Notes: generated by a model from the letters alone, not told the origin. A stretch of DNA of 64,000 bases from Mycolicibacterium parafortuitum (GCF_002086815.1 NZ_MVID01000001.1:493440-557439), one strand, 5' to 3'; counted from the stretch's first letter, positions 8,593 through 17,755 are shown. Numbers and translations are program-made.

Positions 8593-9377
8593 GCGGCGAA
8601 CTCTCACCAGGGCTCATCGCGGGCCTGTCGTTCGCCTACATCGGCGGAATCCTGTTCCTGGCGCTCGGGGTGTACCTCAGCATCCGGCGTGGACGGTTGC
8701 ATCCGCTGCTGCTGGTCTCGATCTCGGCGATCTCGTTCTCGTGGATCGAGGCCCCGTACGACTGGGCCGTATACGCCCAGTTCCCGCCGGAGCTGCCCCG
8801 GATGCCGTCGTGGTGGCCGCTGAACATGACCTGGGGCGGCGGGTTGCCGTCGGCGGTGCCCATCGGCTACATCGCCTACTTCGTGCTCCCCGCCGTCATC
8901 GGCGCGGCGCTGGGCCGGCGCGCGGTACACCGCTTCGGGTGGCGCAGGCCGCAGACGCTGTTGATCGTCGGGTTCCTGGTCGGCTTCTGCTGGGCGTTGC
9001 TGTTCAACGGGTTCTTCGGTCCGCGGCTGGGGGTGTTCGTCTACGGCTACGTGATCGACGGTCTGGCGATCTTCGAGGGCAGCAGGTATCAGTACCCGGT
9101 CTATGACGCGGTCGCGATGGGTCTGCAGATGATGGTGCTCACCTACCTGCTGGGGCGCACCGACGAGCAGGGCCGCAACGTCATCGAGATCTGGTCGGAC
9201 AGGCGCTCGTCGAGCAAGCTCGGGTCGGCGCTGCTGTCGATCGCGGCGGTGGTGGTGGTCGGGCACGCGATGTACCTGGCGGTGTTCGCGCCGCACCTGG
9301 CCACCAAGCTGGGCGGCTGGGTGACCGTCGGCCCGACCGAACAGTTGTGGCCCGGTATCGAGAACCAGCCGAGGTAG
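8589..9377 (+). CDS. AveC-family membrane protein (short form)
   Basis: This 262-residue polytopic protein starts at a GTG that overlaps the micropeptide stop. There are about six hydrophobic segments; the loop 'SWIEAPYDWAVYAQF...WPLNMTW' and 'IGYIAYFVLPAVIG' parallel the 'WQDPIMNWAPYAVYN...WPLIMM' and 'FGYVTFYFGPYFP' blocks of the longer protein at 742-1869, so I place both in the AveC-like family. It lacks the extra C-terminal segments of the longer one. It is followed 12 bp later by a P450 on the same strand. It may form or accept a membrane-embedded substrate for that P450, which is inference. Confidence 0.65.
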   Translation: MSGELSPGLIAGLSFAYIGGILFLALGVYLSIRRGRLHPLLLVSISAISFSWIEAPYDWAVYAQFPPELPRMPSWWPLNMTWGGGLPSAVPIGYIAYFVLPAVIGAALGRRAVHRFGWRRPQTLLIVGFLVGFCWALLFNGFFGPRLGVFVYGYVIDGLAIFEGSRYQYPVYDAVAMGLQMMVLTYLLGRTDEQGRNVIEIWSDRRSSSKLGSALLSIAAVVVVGHAMYLAVFAPHLATKLGGWVTVGPTEQLWPGIENQPR

Positions 9378-9389
9378 GGAGTCGTCAAG

Positions 9390-10583
9390 GTGGCCAACCA
9401 TACCGTCGAGTTGTATTACGACCCCTACGATTACGCGATCGACGACGACCCGTACCCGGTGTGGCGACGGCTGCGCGAAGAGGCTCCGCTGTACTACAAC
9501 GACAAATACGGTTTCTACGCGCTGAGCCGATACGACGATGTGTCGCGGGCACTTCCGGACTGGGAGACCTACCGCTCGGGCAGGGGCACCACCGCCGACA
9601 TCCTGTTCAACAACATCGAGGTGCCGCCCGGCATCCTGCTGTTCGAGGACCCGCCGCTGCACGATCTGCACCGGCGGCTGCTGTCGCGGGTGTTCACTCC
9701 GCGCCGCATGCTCGCGGTCGAGGACCTGGTCCGCGGATTCTGCGCACGAGCCCTCGATCCGCTGATGGACCGGGACGGCTTCGATTTCGTCGCCGACCTC
9801 GGCGCGATCATGCCGATGCGCACGATCGGCTATCTGCTCGGTATCCCGGAGGAGGGGCAGGAGCAGATCCGTCAGCGCACCGACCAGAACATCACCGTCG
9901 GTGATGCGGCCGGTGATGTCAGCGCGACGGTGTTCGCCGAGTCGCTGGCCCTGTTCGCCGAGTACATCGAGTGGCGGGCCTGCCATCCGTCCGACGACCT
10001 GATGACCGAGCTGCTCAACGCGCAGGTCGAAGAGCCGGACGGCTCGCACCGCAAACTCGAACGCACCGAGGTGCTGGCCTACACGGCGATGATCGCGGGC
10101 GCCGGCGGTGAGACCACGGCCCGTCTGATCGGGTTCATGGGGGAGTTGCTCGGAAACCATGCCGATCAGCGCCGTGAGCTCATCGCCGATCCGTCGCTGA
10201 TCCCGTCGGCGGTCGAGGAGACGCTGCGGTTCGAGCCGCCGTCGCCGGTGCAGGCCCGCTATGTGGCGCGTGATGTCGAACTCCATGGGCAGACGGTGAC
10301 CGAGGGCTCATTCATGTTGCTGCTCAACGGGTCCGCCAACCGCGACGATGCCCGCTACACCGATCCCGACCGCTACGACATCCACCGCAAGGGCGGACAT
10401 CTGAGCTTCGGGCAGGGGCTGCACTTCTGCCTCGGGTCGGCGCTGGCGCGGCTGGAGGCCCGGGTCGCGTTCGAAGAGGTGTTCAAGCGATGGTCGGACT
10501 GGGAGGTCGACTATCAGAACGCAAGTAGGGCAAGGACGTCGAGCGTGCGCGGGTGGGCGCGCATGCCGGTACGTACGCGATGA
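9390..10583 (+). CDS. Cytochrome P450
   Basis: This 397-residue P450 starts at GTG 9390. The heme loop LSFGQGLHFCLG is canonical with ligand C347; the I-helix is IAGAGGETTARL (acid-Thr pair E-T) and ExxR is EETLRF. The N-terminus is short and soluble, as in bacterial class I P450s, and it begins directly with the ELYYDPYDYAIDDDPYPVW substrate-channel region. It is the third P450 of the first cluster and the only one in the TetR-divergent operon. It needs a ferredoxin supplied from elsewhere. Three consecutive P450s of different subgroups suggest sequential oxidations of one molecule. Confidence 0.92.
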   Translation: MANHTVELYYDPYDYAIDDDPYPVWRRLREEAPLYYNDKYGFYALSRYDDVSRALPDWETYRSGRGTTADILFNNIEVPPGILLFEDPPLHDLHRRLLSRVFTPRRMLAVEDLVRGFCARALDPLMDRDGFDFVADLGAIMPMRTIGYLLGIPEEGQEQIRQRTDQNITVGDAAGDVSATVFAESLALFAEYIEWRACHPSDDLMTELLNAQVEEPDGSHRKLERTEVLAYTAMIAGAGGETTARLIGFMGELLGNHADQRRELIADPSLIPSAVEETLRFEPPSPVQARYVARDVELHGQTVTEGSFMLLLNGSANRDDARYTDPDRYDIHRKGGHLSFGQGLHFCLGSALARLEARVAFEEVFKRWSDWEVDYQNASRARTSSVRGWARMPVRTR

Positions 10584-10630
10584 CGGGTGGGACGGATGAC
10601 GGGGCTCGGAGTTCCTGACACACTGGACGG

Positions 10631-11404
10631 ATGCGCACCTCACGGCAGTGCTGGCTCACCGACATGGACGGCGTGCTCGTCCGTGAAGAACACGCGCTGC
10701 CCGGGGCCGCGGAGTTCCTGCAGCGCCTGACCGACCGCGAACGGCCGTTTCTGGTGCTGACCAATAATTCGATCTTCACACCGCGCGACCTGGCGGCCCG
10801 GCTGGCCAGGTCGGGTCTGGGCGTCCCGGAATCGGCGATCTGGACCTCGGCGCTTGCCACCGCGGCGTTTCTGGCTGATCAGCTTCCCGGCGGGTCGGCG
10901 TACGTGATCGGCGAAGCCGGGCTGACCACCGCGCTGCACGAGGCCGGGTACACGCTGACCGACATCGACCCCGACTTCGTGGTGCTCGGTGAGACGCGTA
11001 CGTACTCGTTCGAGGCGATCACCAAGGCAGTGCGGCTCATCCTGGGCGGCGCCCGGTTCATCGCCACCAACCCCGATGTCACCGGCCCGTCGGCCGAGGG
11101 CCCGCTGCCGGCGACCGGATCCGTTGCGGCGATGATCACCAAGGCGACCGGCCGCGAACCGTATTTCGTCGGAAAGCCGAACCCGATGATGTTCCGTAGC
11201 GCCCTGAACCGCATCGAGGCGCACTCGGAGAACACGGTGATGGTCGGCGACCGGATGGACACCGACGTGGTCGCCGGAATTGAAGCCGGACTCGAAACCA
11301 TCCTGGTGCTCACCGGCTCGACCACGATCGAGGACGTGGACCGCTACCCGTTCCGGCCGAGCCGGGTGTTGCCGTCGATCGCCGAGGCCATCGACCTCAT
11401 CTGA
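10631..11404 (+). CDS. HAD-IIA family phosphatase (NagD-like)
   Basis: The 257-residue protein has the HAD nucleophile motif DMDGVL (residues about 11-16; DxD with Asp as nucleophile and acid), motif II TNNS near residue 45, a conserved Lys in VGKPNP near 183 and the motif III acidic pair in MVGDRMDTD near 205. The cap insertion between motifs II and III marks subfamily IIA, whose members hydrolyse sugar or nucleotide monophosphates, p-nitrophenyl phosphate or glycerol phosphate. The physiological substrate cannot be told. The gene follows the P450 by 47 bp and precedes the CoA transferase by 25 bp; it may be a separate housekeeping gene. Confidence 0.85.
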   Translation: MRTSRQCWLTDMDGVLVREEHALPGAAEFLQRLTDRERPFLVLTNNSIFTPRDLAARLARSGLGVPESAIWTSALATAAFLADQLPGGSAYVIGEAGLTTALHEAGYTLTDIDPDFVVLGETRTYSFEAITKAVRLILGGARFIATNPDVTGPSAEGPLPATGSVAAMITKATGREPYFVGKPNPMMFRSALNRIEAHSENTVMVGDRMDTDVVAGIEAGLETILVLTGSTTIEDVDRYPFRPSRVLPSIAEAIDLI

Positions 11405-11429
11405 GGGTGGCGCTTGCTAGCTTGAGCGG

Positions 11430-12638
11430 ATGACCGAACCTGCGCCCGATCCGACGCGGCCCCTGGCCGGCGTCCGGGTCATCGAGATCTCCAGCTTCGT
11501 CGCGGTCCCGTTGGCCGGCATGACCCTGGCGCAACTCGGCGCCGACGTGCTGCGCGTCGACCCGGTCGGCGGCGCCGCCGACTACCACCGCTGGCCGCTG
11601 ACCGAATCCGGCGACAGCATCTACTGGGCCGGCCTCAACAAGGGCAAGCGCTCGCTGGCGGTCGACATGCGCGCCGAGCAAGGCCAGGCCCTGGTCACCC
11701 GGTTGATCGCCGATGCCGGCGTGTTCATCACGAATGTCGCTGGCCGCCAATGGCATTCCTATGACACACTGCGCGAGACCCGTCCCGACCTCATTCACGC
11801 CGAGGTATGCGGGCGCGGGGACGGCGGCACCGGCGTCGACTACACCGTCAACGCGGCCATCGGATTTCCGCTCGTCACCGGCCCCGCCGGGCTCAGTACC
11901 CCGGTCAACCACGTCCTGCCCGCATGGGATGTCACGTGCGGGCTGTACACCGCGCTGTCCGTGGTCACGGCGCTGCGGCACCGCGACGCGACCGGCGACG
12001 GCCAGCGCATCAGCATCCCGCTGGAGAACGTCGCGCTGGCCACCGCGGGCAACCTGAGCCTGCTCACCGAGGCGATGATCAACGGCACGTCGCGCCAGCG
12101 CATCGGCAACGCCGTCTACGGCACCTACGGGCAGAACTTCACCAGCAGCGACGGGGTGTCGTTCATGGTGGTGGCGCTGACCGGTCGCCACTTCCGGGAT
12201 CTGAACACACTGACCGGCACCACGGAATCGGTTGCCGCGCTGGCAGAATCGCTGGGGGCGGACTTCTCCGACGAGGGTGAGCGGTTCCGGCACCGGGACG
12301 CGCTCAGCGCGCTGTACGCGGAATGGTTCTCCGCGCACACCGGCGCGGAGATCTGCGCGGCGCTGTCGGCGACCTCGGTGCTGTGGGAGCGCTACCAGAC
12401 GTTCGCCGAGACCGCGGCGGACCCGCGGGTCACCGACAACCCGTTGTTCACCGAACTCGACCAGCCCCGGATCGGGTCGTATCTGGCCGCGGGCCTTCCG
12501 GTGTCGATCGACGGCGCGTACCCGAAGGCCGTGCCCGCGCCCGTGCTCGGCGACGACACCGACACGGTGCTCACGGACTGGCTGTCCCTGGACCGCCTCC
12601 AGATCGACGAGCTGCGGGCCGCGGGCACGGTGGCATGA
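11430..12638 (+). CDS. Class III CoA transferase family protein, 2-methylfumaryl-CoA isomerase-like
   Basis: This 402-residue CaiB/BaiF protein has its catalytic Asp at D167 in the motif LPAWD. From memory of the Chloroflexus Mct sequence, many blocks agree: SFVAVPLAGMTLAQLGADV, DPVGGAADYHRWP, FWAGLNKGKRS-like YWAGLNKGKRS, DYTVN and NHVLPAWD. Mct shifts CoA within 2-methylfumaryl-CoA in the 3-hydroxypropionate cycle. Mycobacteria do not run that cycle, so the role here is probably an isomerisation or intramolecular CoA transfer on another branched dicarboxylate. The stop overlaps the thioesterase start (ATGA), so the two act together. Confidence 0.8.
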   Translation: MTEPAPDPTRPLAGVRVIEISSFVAVPLAGMTLAQLGADVLRVDPVGGAADYHRWPLTESGDSIYWAGLNKGKRSLAVDMRAEQGQALVTRLIADAGVFITNVAGRQWHSYDTLRETRPDLIHAEVCGRGDGGTGVDYTVNAAIGFPLVTGPAGLSTPVNHVLPAWDVTCGLYTALSVVTALRHRDATGDGQRISIPLENVALATAGNLSLLTEAMINGTSRQRIGNAVYGTYGQNFTSSDGVSFMVVALTGRHFRDLNTLTGTTESVAALAESLGADFSDEGERFRHRDALSALYAEWFSAHTGAEICAALSATSVLWERYQTFAETAADPRVTDNPLFTELDQPRIGSYLAAGLPVSIDGAYPKAVPAPVLGDDTDTVLTDWLSLDRLQIDELRAAGTVA

Positions 12639-13447
12639 GCACGCTGCTCGGGCTGCTCGACGTCACCGCCACCGCAACGCAGACCTGGCGCGGTGCGGCC
12701 AGCGGTCCGGAGGGCAAACGGGCCTACGGGGGTCAGTTGGCCGCGCAGAGCCTGGCCGCCGCGGCCCGCACCGTGGACGCTCCGAAGGCACCCACGGCGA
12801 TGCACCTGCAGTTCCTGCGTGGCGGCGCCGCCGGTGACCCGATCGACTACACCGTCGATGCCGTCTACGACGGACGCACCGCCGCGTCGCGCCGCGTCGA
12901 CGCCCACCAGGACGGGCGTCTGCTGACCACCGCGACCGTGTCGTTCTCGGCGCCCCTGCCCGGTCCCGAGCACGGCCGTCGCACGCTGCCCGCCGATCCC
13001 GAATCGTTGCCGAGGACCGGCCCGCCGGGGCCGGCGCCATCTCTGCCGCTCGACGAGCTCGACCTGCGCTACGTCGACGACGGCACCGGCGACGCGTTCG
13101 TCCGCAGGTTGTGGTGGCGAGCCGTCGTGGACCTCCCCGAGGACCCGTTGCTGCACACCCTGATCGCGGTCTACGTCACCGACGTGTACCTGATCGACCC
13201 GGCGCTGCAGGTGCACGGGCATTCGATGCGGGCCCGGACGCACCGCAGCGGCACCACGGATTCGTCGATGTGGTTCCACCGCACGGTGCGCGCCGACGAG
13301 TGGAACCTGCTGGAGTGCCGCTCGCCCGCGGCGGGGCGCGGACGCGGCGTCGTCACCGCGAGCCTTGTCGGTAGCGACGGCGACATCGCCGCCACGCTGG
13401 TTCAGGAAGGGCTCATCGCCGAGCGAGATCCCGCGCCGACGAGCTGA
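12635..13447 (+). CDS. Acyl-CoA thioesterase II (TesB-type)
   Basis: The 270-residue protein has the double hotdog arrangement: an N-terminal half with RAYGGQLAAQSL (typical of TesB) and a C-terminal half with the probable catalytic Asp in VYVTDVYLIDPA, a Ser/Thr-containing DSSMWFHR and the Gln in TLVQEGLI. These positions correspond to the Asp-Thr-Gln triad of TesB. It hydrolyses acyl-CoA esters, probably the product of the CoA transferase translated just before it. Its 3' end overlaps the convergent 833-residue gene by 46 bp (13402-13447), a long overlap for this genome. Confidence 0.88.
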   Translation: MSTLLGLLDVTATATQTWRGAASGPEGKRAYGGQLAAQSLAAAARTVDAPKAPTAMHLQFLRGGAAGDPIDYTVDAVYDGRTAASRRVDAHQDGRLLTTATVSFSAPLPGPEHGRRTLPADPESLPRTGPPGPAPSLPLDELDLRYVDDGTGDAFVRRLWWRAVVDLPEDPLLHTLIAVYVTDVYLIDPALQVHGHSMRARTHRSGTTDSSMWFHRTVRADEWNLLECRSPAAGRGRGVVTASLVGSDGDIAATLVQEGLIAERDPAPTS

Positions 13448-15903
13448 GCCTGCGTGCGCAGCTTCTGCCGCGCCAGCGTGACCGCCGCCGACACGGTGAT
13501 GCCGACGACGATCGCAGCGACGACACCGACCAGTTCGTGGCTGCCGAACAGCGGATAGACCTGGTAGTGCGTCAGGTAGATGTACAGCGATGCTTCGGCG
13601 ATCACCCCGGCCACCACGGCCACGCCGGCCGGGCAGCGCACGGCGGGCAGCCAGATCAGCAGCGCCAGGCCGGTGAGGACCAGGATCAGGCGCCACATGT
13701 CGTCGAAGTAGCCGAGCAGACCCACGGCGAGCACCGCGCTCACCGCGGCGCGCTGCCACACCGTCTGGGCCTTGGCCGCCGCCCAGCCGGCCGCGAAGAA
13801 CCAGAACGCCAGCATCGAGAACATCGCGTCGTTGCCCATCGTGATCCCGAGCAGGTCGTAGCGCAGCACCATCCCCAGCGCCAGGAATCCCATCGCGAGT
13901 GTGAACGGGTGCGCCCGTTCCAGCCGGTCCATCGCCGGGATCCAGAACAGCACCGCCAGCGCGAGCAGCGTCCACACCAGCACCTCGACGAACCACAGCC
14001 GGCCCGCGGTCATGCTGTCGTCGGGTCCGAGGATCTTGTTGGCCAGCAACAGATTCGTCGCGTGGTAGTCGTCGGTGACGACAAGCGCGAACGCCACCCA
14101 CAGCACCGACGGGATCGCGATCCACGCGACCGTGTTGCGCAGGTGGCGGACACGTACCCGTCGCGGCAGCGGGGTGAGGCAGAACCGGGCGAAGTTGTAA
14201 CCGGCCACGCCGAGCAGGATGTGGGCACCGCCCCACAGTTCGAACAGTTCGGCGTGTGAACCGACGACCAGCACGATGGCGATCGCGCGGAGGGCGACGC
14301 TGGTTTCCAGCGTCGAGCCCCAGGACGTCCACCTGCGGGCCTTCGGTGCGGGCAGGTTCTGCAGTTCGCGGATCGAGCGCCGGGGCCAGTCGGTGGGCAA
14401 CTGGCCGAGGGCACGTTCGAGGCGCAGCGACATCGTCACGTAGGTCAGCGAGTTGCCGCCGAGATCGACGAAGCTCGCGTCGTCGTCGATGCGGGCGGGG
14501 TCGGTCTGCAGCACCTCGGCGAACAGCGAGCGCAGATCGCCGTCGGCGCGAGCAGATTGCCGAGTCGAGGTCGCCAGTGCCCGGCCGGCGGGATAGTCGG
14601 GTTTGCCGGACGGCAGCGTCGGCAGCTCGTCGACGACGACGGTGTCGACGGCGCCTGCCGGGACACCCGCGGCCGTCGCGCAGAGCCGGCGGACCTCGGT
14701 GGCGTCATGCGCGCCTGCGGCGACGACCGCGAGCCGCTCCCCGGCATCGGTGCACATCGCGCGCACACCGGAGTCGCGCAGCGTGGTCTCCAACTGCGCC
14801 AGATCGATGCGCAGGCCGAACATCTTGACGAATCGGCTTCGGCGGCCGAGGACTTCGTACAGGCCGTCGTCGGCCTGCCGGGCGATGTCGCCGGTGCGCA
14901 GCGCGCTGAGGGTGTGCCCGGCGGCGAGGTCGGCGACGGAGTGGGCGTAGCCCATCATCACGTTGTCCCCGCGGTACACCAGTTCACCGGTGCCTTCCTC
15001 GGTCCATTCGTCGAGGGGCTCGATCGAGAACTCGCCGCCGGGGATCGGGATGCCGATCGAGTTCGGCCGGTGGTAGGCCAGATGTGCCGGGAGATACGCC
15101 ATCCGGGCGGTCGCCTCGGTGGCGCCGTACATCACGTACAACCGCCAGCCCTGGCGCTCGGCGACGGCGGCGTAGTCCCTGACCCGTTCCGGCGGCATCC
15201 TGCCGCCGGCCTGGGTGACGTAGCGCAGGTGCGGTAGGTCCATCGTCGCGAACCCGATCCGGTCGAGCAGCTCGAAGGTGTAGGGCACGCCCGCGAACGA
15301 CGTGCCGCGGTGGCCGCGGAACAGGTCCCAGAAGCCGTCGTCGGCGACGGACCGCTCCGTCAGGATCAGCGCGGCGCCGACCAGCAGGTGGCTGTGCACG
15401 ACGGACAGCCCGTAGCAGTACGACATCGGCAACGTGGTTGCCGCGCGGTCGGTTTCGCGGATGTCGAGATACTCGGCGATGGAGCGGGCGTTGGCGATGA
15501 GGTTGGCGTACGAGAGCCGGACGAGTTTCGGGGAGCCGGTGCTGCCCGAGGTGGACATCAGCACGGCGAGATCGTCGTGCAGCCGATGGCCGCCGTCGGC
15601 GCGGACGTGGACGCCCGAGCCGTCGGCGACGATGTCGGGGCGGTAGGTCTCGACGATGTGGCGGTTGTCACGGCCCGGTGGGACGGGGAGCACCACGTGG
15701 TGACCGGCGAGAGCGCCGAGATAGCGGACCAGCGTCGTGACATCGTTGCGGGTCTCGAGCAGCACCAGGCGGCGGCGCGGTCCCAGCTCGGCGGCGAACC
15801 CTGCCACGAGTTCGGCCAGCTCGGCGTAGGTGAGCTGCGTCGATTCGGTCAGGACGGCGGTGCGGTCACCGTGATTGCGCAGGTGATCGACCAGCGAGCT
15901 CAT
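13402..15903 (-). CDS. Fusion: adenylation domain, carrier domain and membrane acyltransferase-3 domain
   Basis: The 833-residue protein has three parts. Residues 1 to about 450 are an adenylate-forming enzyme: A3 LMSTSGSTGSPK, A5 MYGATEAT, A7 RTGDIA and A10 LPSGKPDY. Residues about 455-525 are a carrier domain with DLGGNSL and the phosphopantetheine attachment Ser at S485. Residues about 545-815 carry around ten hydrophobic segments with acyltransferase-3 marks (LRAIAIVLVVGSHAELF near the first helix, GYNFARF, RLWFVEVLVW). The layout suggests an acid activated as adenylate, loaded on the carrier and passed straight to an acceptor at or across the membrane. It is comparable in logic, not in homology, to D-alanylation by Dlt. 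The acid and acceptor are unknown. Confidence 0.8.
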   Translation of the reverse strand: MSSLVDHLRNHGDRTAVLTESTQLTYAELAELVAGFAAELGPRRRLVLLETRNDVTTLVRYLGALAGHHVVLPVPPGRDNRHIVETYRPDIVADGSGVHVRADGGHRLHDDLAVLMSTSGSTGSPKLVRLSYANLIANARSIAEYLDIRETDRAATTLPMSYCYGLSVVHSHLLVGAALILTERSVADDGFWDLFRGHRGTSFAGVPYTFELLDRIGFATMDLPHLRYVTQAGGRMPPERVRDYAAVAERQGWRLYVMYGATEATARMAYLPAHLAYHRPNSIGIPIPGGEFSIEPLDEWTEEGTGELVYRGDNVMMGYAHSVADLAAGHTLSALRTGDIARQADDGLYEVLGRRSRFVKMFGLRIDLAQLETTLRDSGVRAMCTDAGERLAVVAAGAHDATEVRRLCATAAGVPAGAVDTVVVDELPTLPSGKPDYPAGRALATSTRQSARADGDLRSLFAEVLQTDPARIDDDASFVDLGGNSLTYVTMSLRLERALGQLPTDWPRRSIRELQNLPAPKARRWTSWGSTLETSVALRAIAIVLVVGSHAELFELWGGAHILLGVAGYNFARFCLTPLPRRVRVRHLRNTVAWIAIPSVLWVAFALVVTDDYHATNLLLANKILGPDDSMTAGRLWFVEVLVWTLLALAVLFWIPAMDRLERAHPFTLAMGFLALGMVLRYDLLGITMGNDAMFSMLAFWFFAAGWAAAKAQTVWQRAAVSAVLAVGLLGYFDDMWRLILVLTGLALLIWLPAVRCPAGVAVVAGVIAEASLYIYLTHYQVYPLFGSHELVGVVAAIVVGITVSAAVTLARQKLRTQAQLVGAGSRSAMSPS

Positions 15904-15940
15904 TCGGTGAGGATAACCTCACCCGTGTGGGCCGCCCAGT

Positions 15941-16786
15941 TCACATCCGGCCGTAGCGGCTCCTGACGAAGCTGTACAGGCCGTACGCGGCGATCCCGGC
16001 CGCGGCCGCGATCAGCAGGAACTTGCCGAACGGTGCCTCTCCGAGCGTCTTGACCGCGGCGTCCAGACCGGAGGCCTTGGCCGGGTCGGCCTTCAGCGTC
16101 GCGAAGATGACCAGCAGGCCGGCGCCGCCGAGCACGATGCCCTTGGCGACGTAACCGGTGACGCCGATCGCGGTCACGGACGTGCCGTGGGATCCGCGAA
16201 GTTCGTCGAGGAACTTCTCGGAGGCGCCCTTGTACACGTGGTAGGCGCCGACCGCGACGACTCCGATGCCGATGGCGATCAGCAGGGCCTTGCCCCAGCC
16301 CGACTGCATGAGCTGAGCCGACATCCCGGCGTTCTGCTGGGCGTTGGACTGCCCGCTTCCCATGGCGAACCTGGCGGCCGAGAACGCGATCGCGAAGTTG
16401 ACCACCGCGAGACCGAGGGGCTTGAGCCGTTTCCAGCCGGTCTTGTCCTCGCCCCGCTCCTTGGGCTTGGAGCCCAGGATCGCCTCGGCGAGGTACCACA
16501 GCCCGAGCGCGACCAAGCCCACGGCGATCACCCACAGCATCACCGCGCCGCCGGTCTGACCGGCCACGGTGGCCAGCGCCCCGGACTGATCGGCGTTACC
16601 GCCCCCGCCGGCGCCGGCGCCGAGGAAGGCCAACCGGGCGATGATGAACGCGACCAGAAGGTGGAGCACACCGCTGGCGGCGAACCCGGCCCGGGCCAGC
16701 TTCTCCAGCGCGCTGCTGTCGGTGGCGCGGTCGGCGGCGCCGTGCAATGAGCGGGGCATCGACCCGCCTGAACTCCGGACGGCCAT
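15941..16786 (-). CDS. DUF1206 membrane protein
   Basis: The 281-residue protein is built from three copies of a two-helix unit (near residues 28-100, 120-180 and 205-270), each opening with a small-residue-rich helix such as FAASGVLHLLVAFIIARLAF, LAVVNFAIAFSAARF and TGYVAKGIVLGGAGLLVIFA. This is the DUF1206 repeat. AGGAGGA sits at 16791-16797; the second of two adjacent ATGs (16786) has a proper five-base spacing, while the first (16789) is only two bases away, so I place the start at 16786. The function is unknown. No operon partner is obvious: the carrier fusion gene follows in the same direction after 37 bp. Confidence 0.85.
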   Translation of the reverse strand: MAVRSSGGSMPRSLHGAADRATDSSALEKLARAGFAASGVLHLLVAFIIARLAFLGAGAGGGGNADQSGALATVAGQTGGAVMLWVIAVGLVALGLWYLAEAILGSKPKERGEDKTGWKRLKPLGLAVVNFAIAFSAARFAMGSGQSNAQQNAGMSAQLMQSGWGKALLIAIGIGVVAVGAYHVYKGASEKFLDELRGSHGTSVTAIGVTGYVAKGIVLGGAGLLVIFATLKADPAKASGLDAAVKTLGEAPFGKFLLIAAAAGIAAYGLYSFVRSRYGRM

Positions 16787-16885
16787 CATGTCCTCCTGGT
16801 CGGCTGATGCTGCCGGGTACCCCAGAGTTGACGATGGCGAAACCGGTTTCCGCGGGACGTCCGCGAGTGGTCCGGGGCGGGTGCG

Positions 16886-17755
16886 CTACTCCTTGAGATG
16901 CGGTGCGAGCAGGGTTATCCAGGAGTTGTTGATCTGATCGAACTCGCCCTCGCATTTGACGGCCCGGTCCTCGGGCAACCAGCCTTCGTCCACGATCACG
17001 GCATTGCCGTCGGTGTCGGCCCCGAACGCCCAGCACAGCAGGTTGTACACCCGGACCTTGTCCGGTGAGTGCTCGTCGGCGTAGGCGGCCTCGTCGGGGT
17101 CACCGGCGGCTTGGCCCCACATGTCGAACAGATCCGCCATCGCCAACAGCACGTTGACCGACTCCGCGTCGACTCGGTCGTCTTCGCCCGGCTGCAGAAG
17201 CATAAAGGCCGCGACCTGATCGGCCACGTCCTCTTCCCGCCCGGTGATGGGCAGATCGTAGATGTCGATGACCATGTGGCCCATCTCGTGGAAGAACACC
17301 GCGACGGTGGCATCGGTCGCCCTCTGCAGCGGGTCCGGTGCCCCGGCCGCGGCGAACGTCTTCTCGGCGTCGTCGATGAACTCGTAGCACATCACCAACT
17401 GCTGAAGTTCCGGATTCCAGGAGGCGTTGACCGCGTCACACTGCATTCCGACGATGGGGATGTCGTAGGGCAGCTCGAGCAGGAAGTTCATCCCGTCGGC
17501 CATGTCCTCGAGCATCTTCTGGTCCTGGTAGATCTTCTTGCCGGCGATTGCCTCCGGGCTCGTCGCGTCCTGGTACTGGACGATCATTTGCCCGGAACCC
17601 GTAGTCTCGCCGGCCTGTCCTGCCGCTGCAGCCGTCGTCGAGGTCGACGAGCCGGCTCCGTCGGACGGCGGTTGACCCTGATTCGACGATCCGCACGCCG
17701 CAACCACCATCGCGCACAGTGTTATTGGTGCCCACCGGGCAAACGTCATAGCCAT
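16886..17755 (-). CDS. DUF4344 lipoprotein, putative zinc metallopeptidase
   Basis: The 289-residue exported protein has a lipoprotein signal with the lipobox VAAC at residues 18-21, then a low-complexity Ser/Thr/Ala/Gly linker to about residue 55. The globular part has HEMGH (HExxH zinc motif) near residue 157 and an acidic REEDVADQVAAF some 16 residues later that could give the third ligand. Four Cys remain in the mature part (MQCD, VMCYE, LLCWAF, VKCEGE), probably two disulfides. The domain matches DUF4344, a putative metallopeptidase family. The substrate is unknown. The gene is flanked by intergenic gaps on both sides and appears monocistronic. Confidence 0.82.
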   Translation of the reverse strand: MAMTFARWAPITLCAMVVAACGSSNQGQPPSDGAGSSTSTTAAAAGQAGETTGSGQMIVQYQDATSPEAIAGKKIYQDQKMLEDMADGMNFLLELPYDIPIVGMQCDAVNASWNPELQQLVMCYEFIDDAEKTFAAAGAPDPLQRATDATVAVFFHEMGHMVIDIYDLPITGREEDVADQVAAFMLLQPGEDDRVDAESVNVLLAMADLFDMWGQAAGDPDEAAYADEHSPDKVRVYNLLCWAFGADTDGNAVIVDEGWLPEDRAVKCEGEFDQINNSWITLLAPHLKE

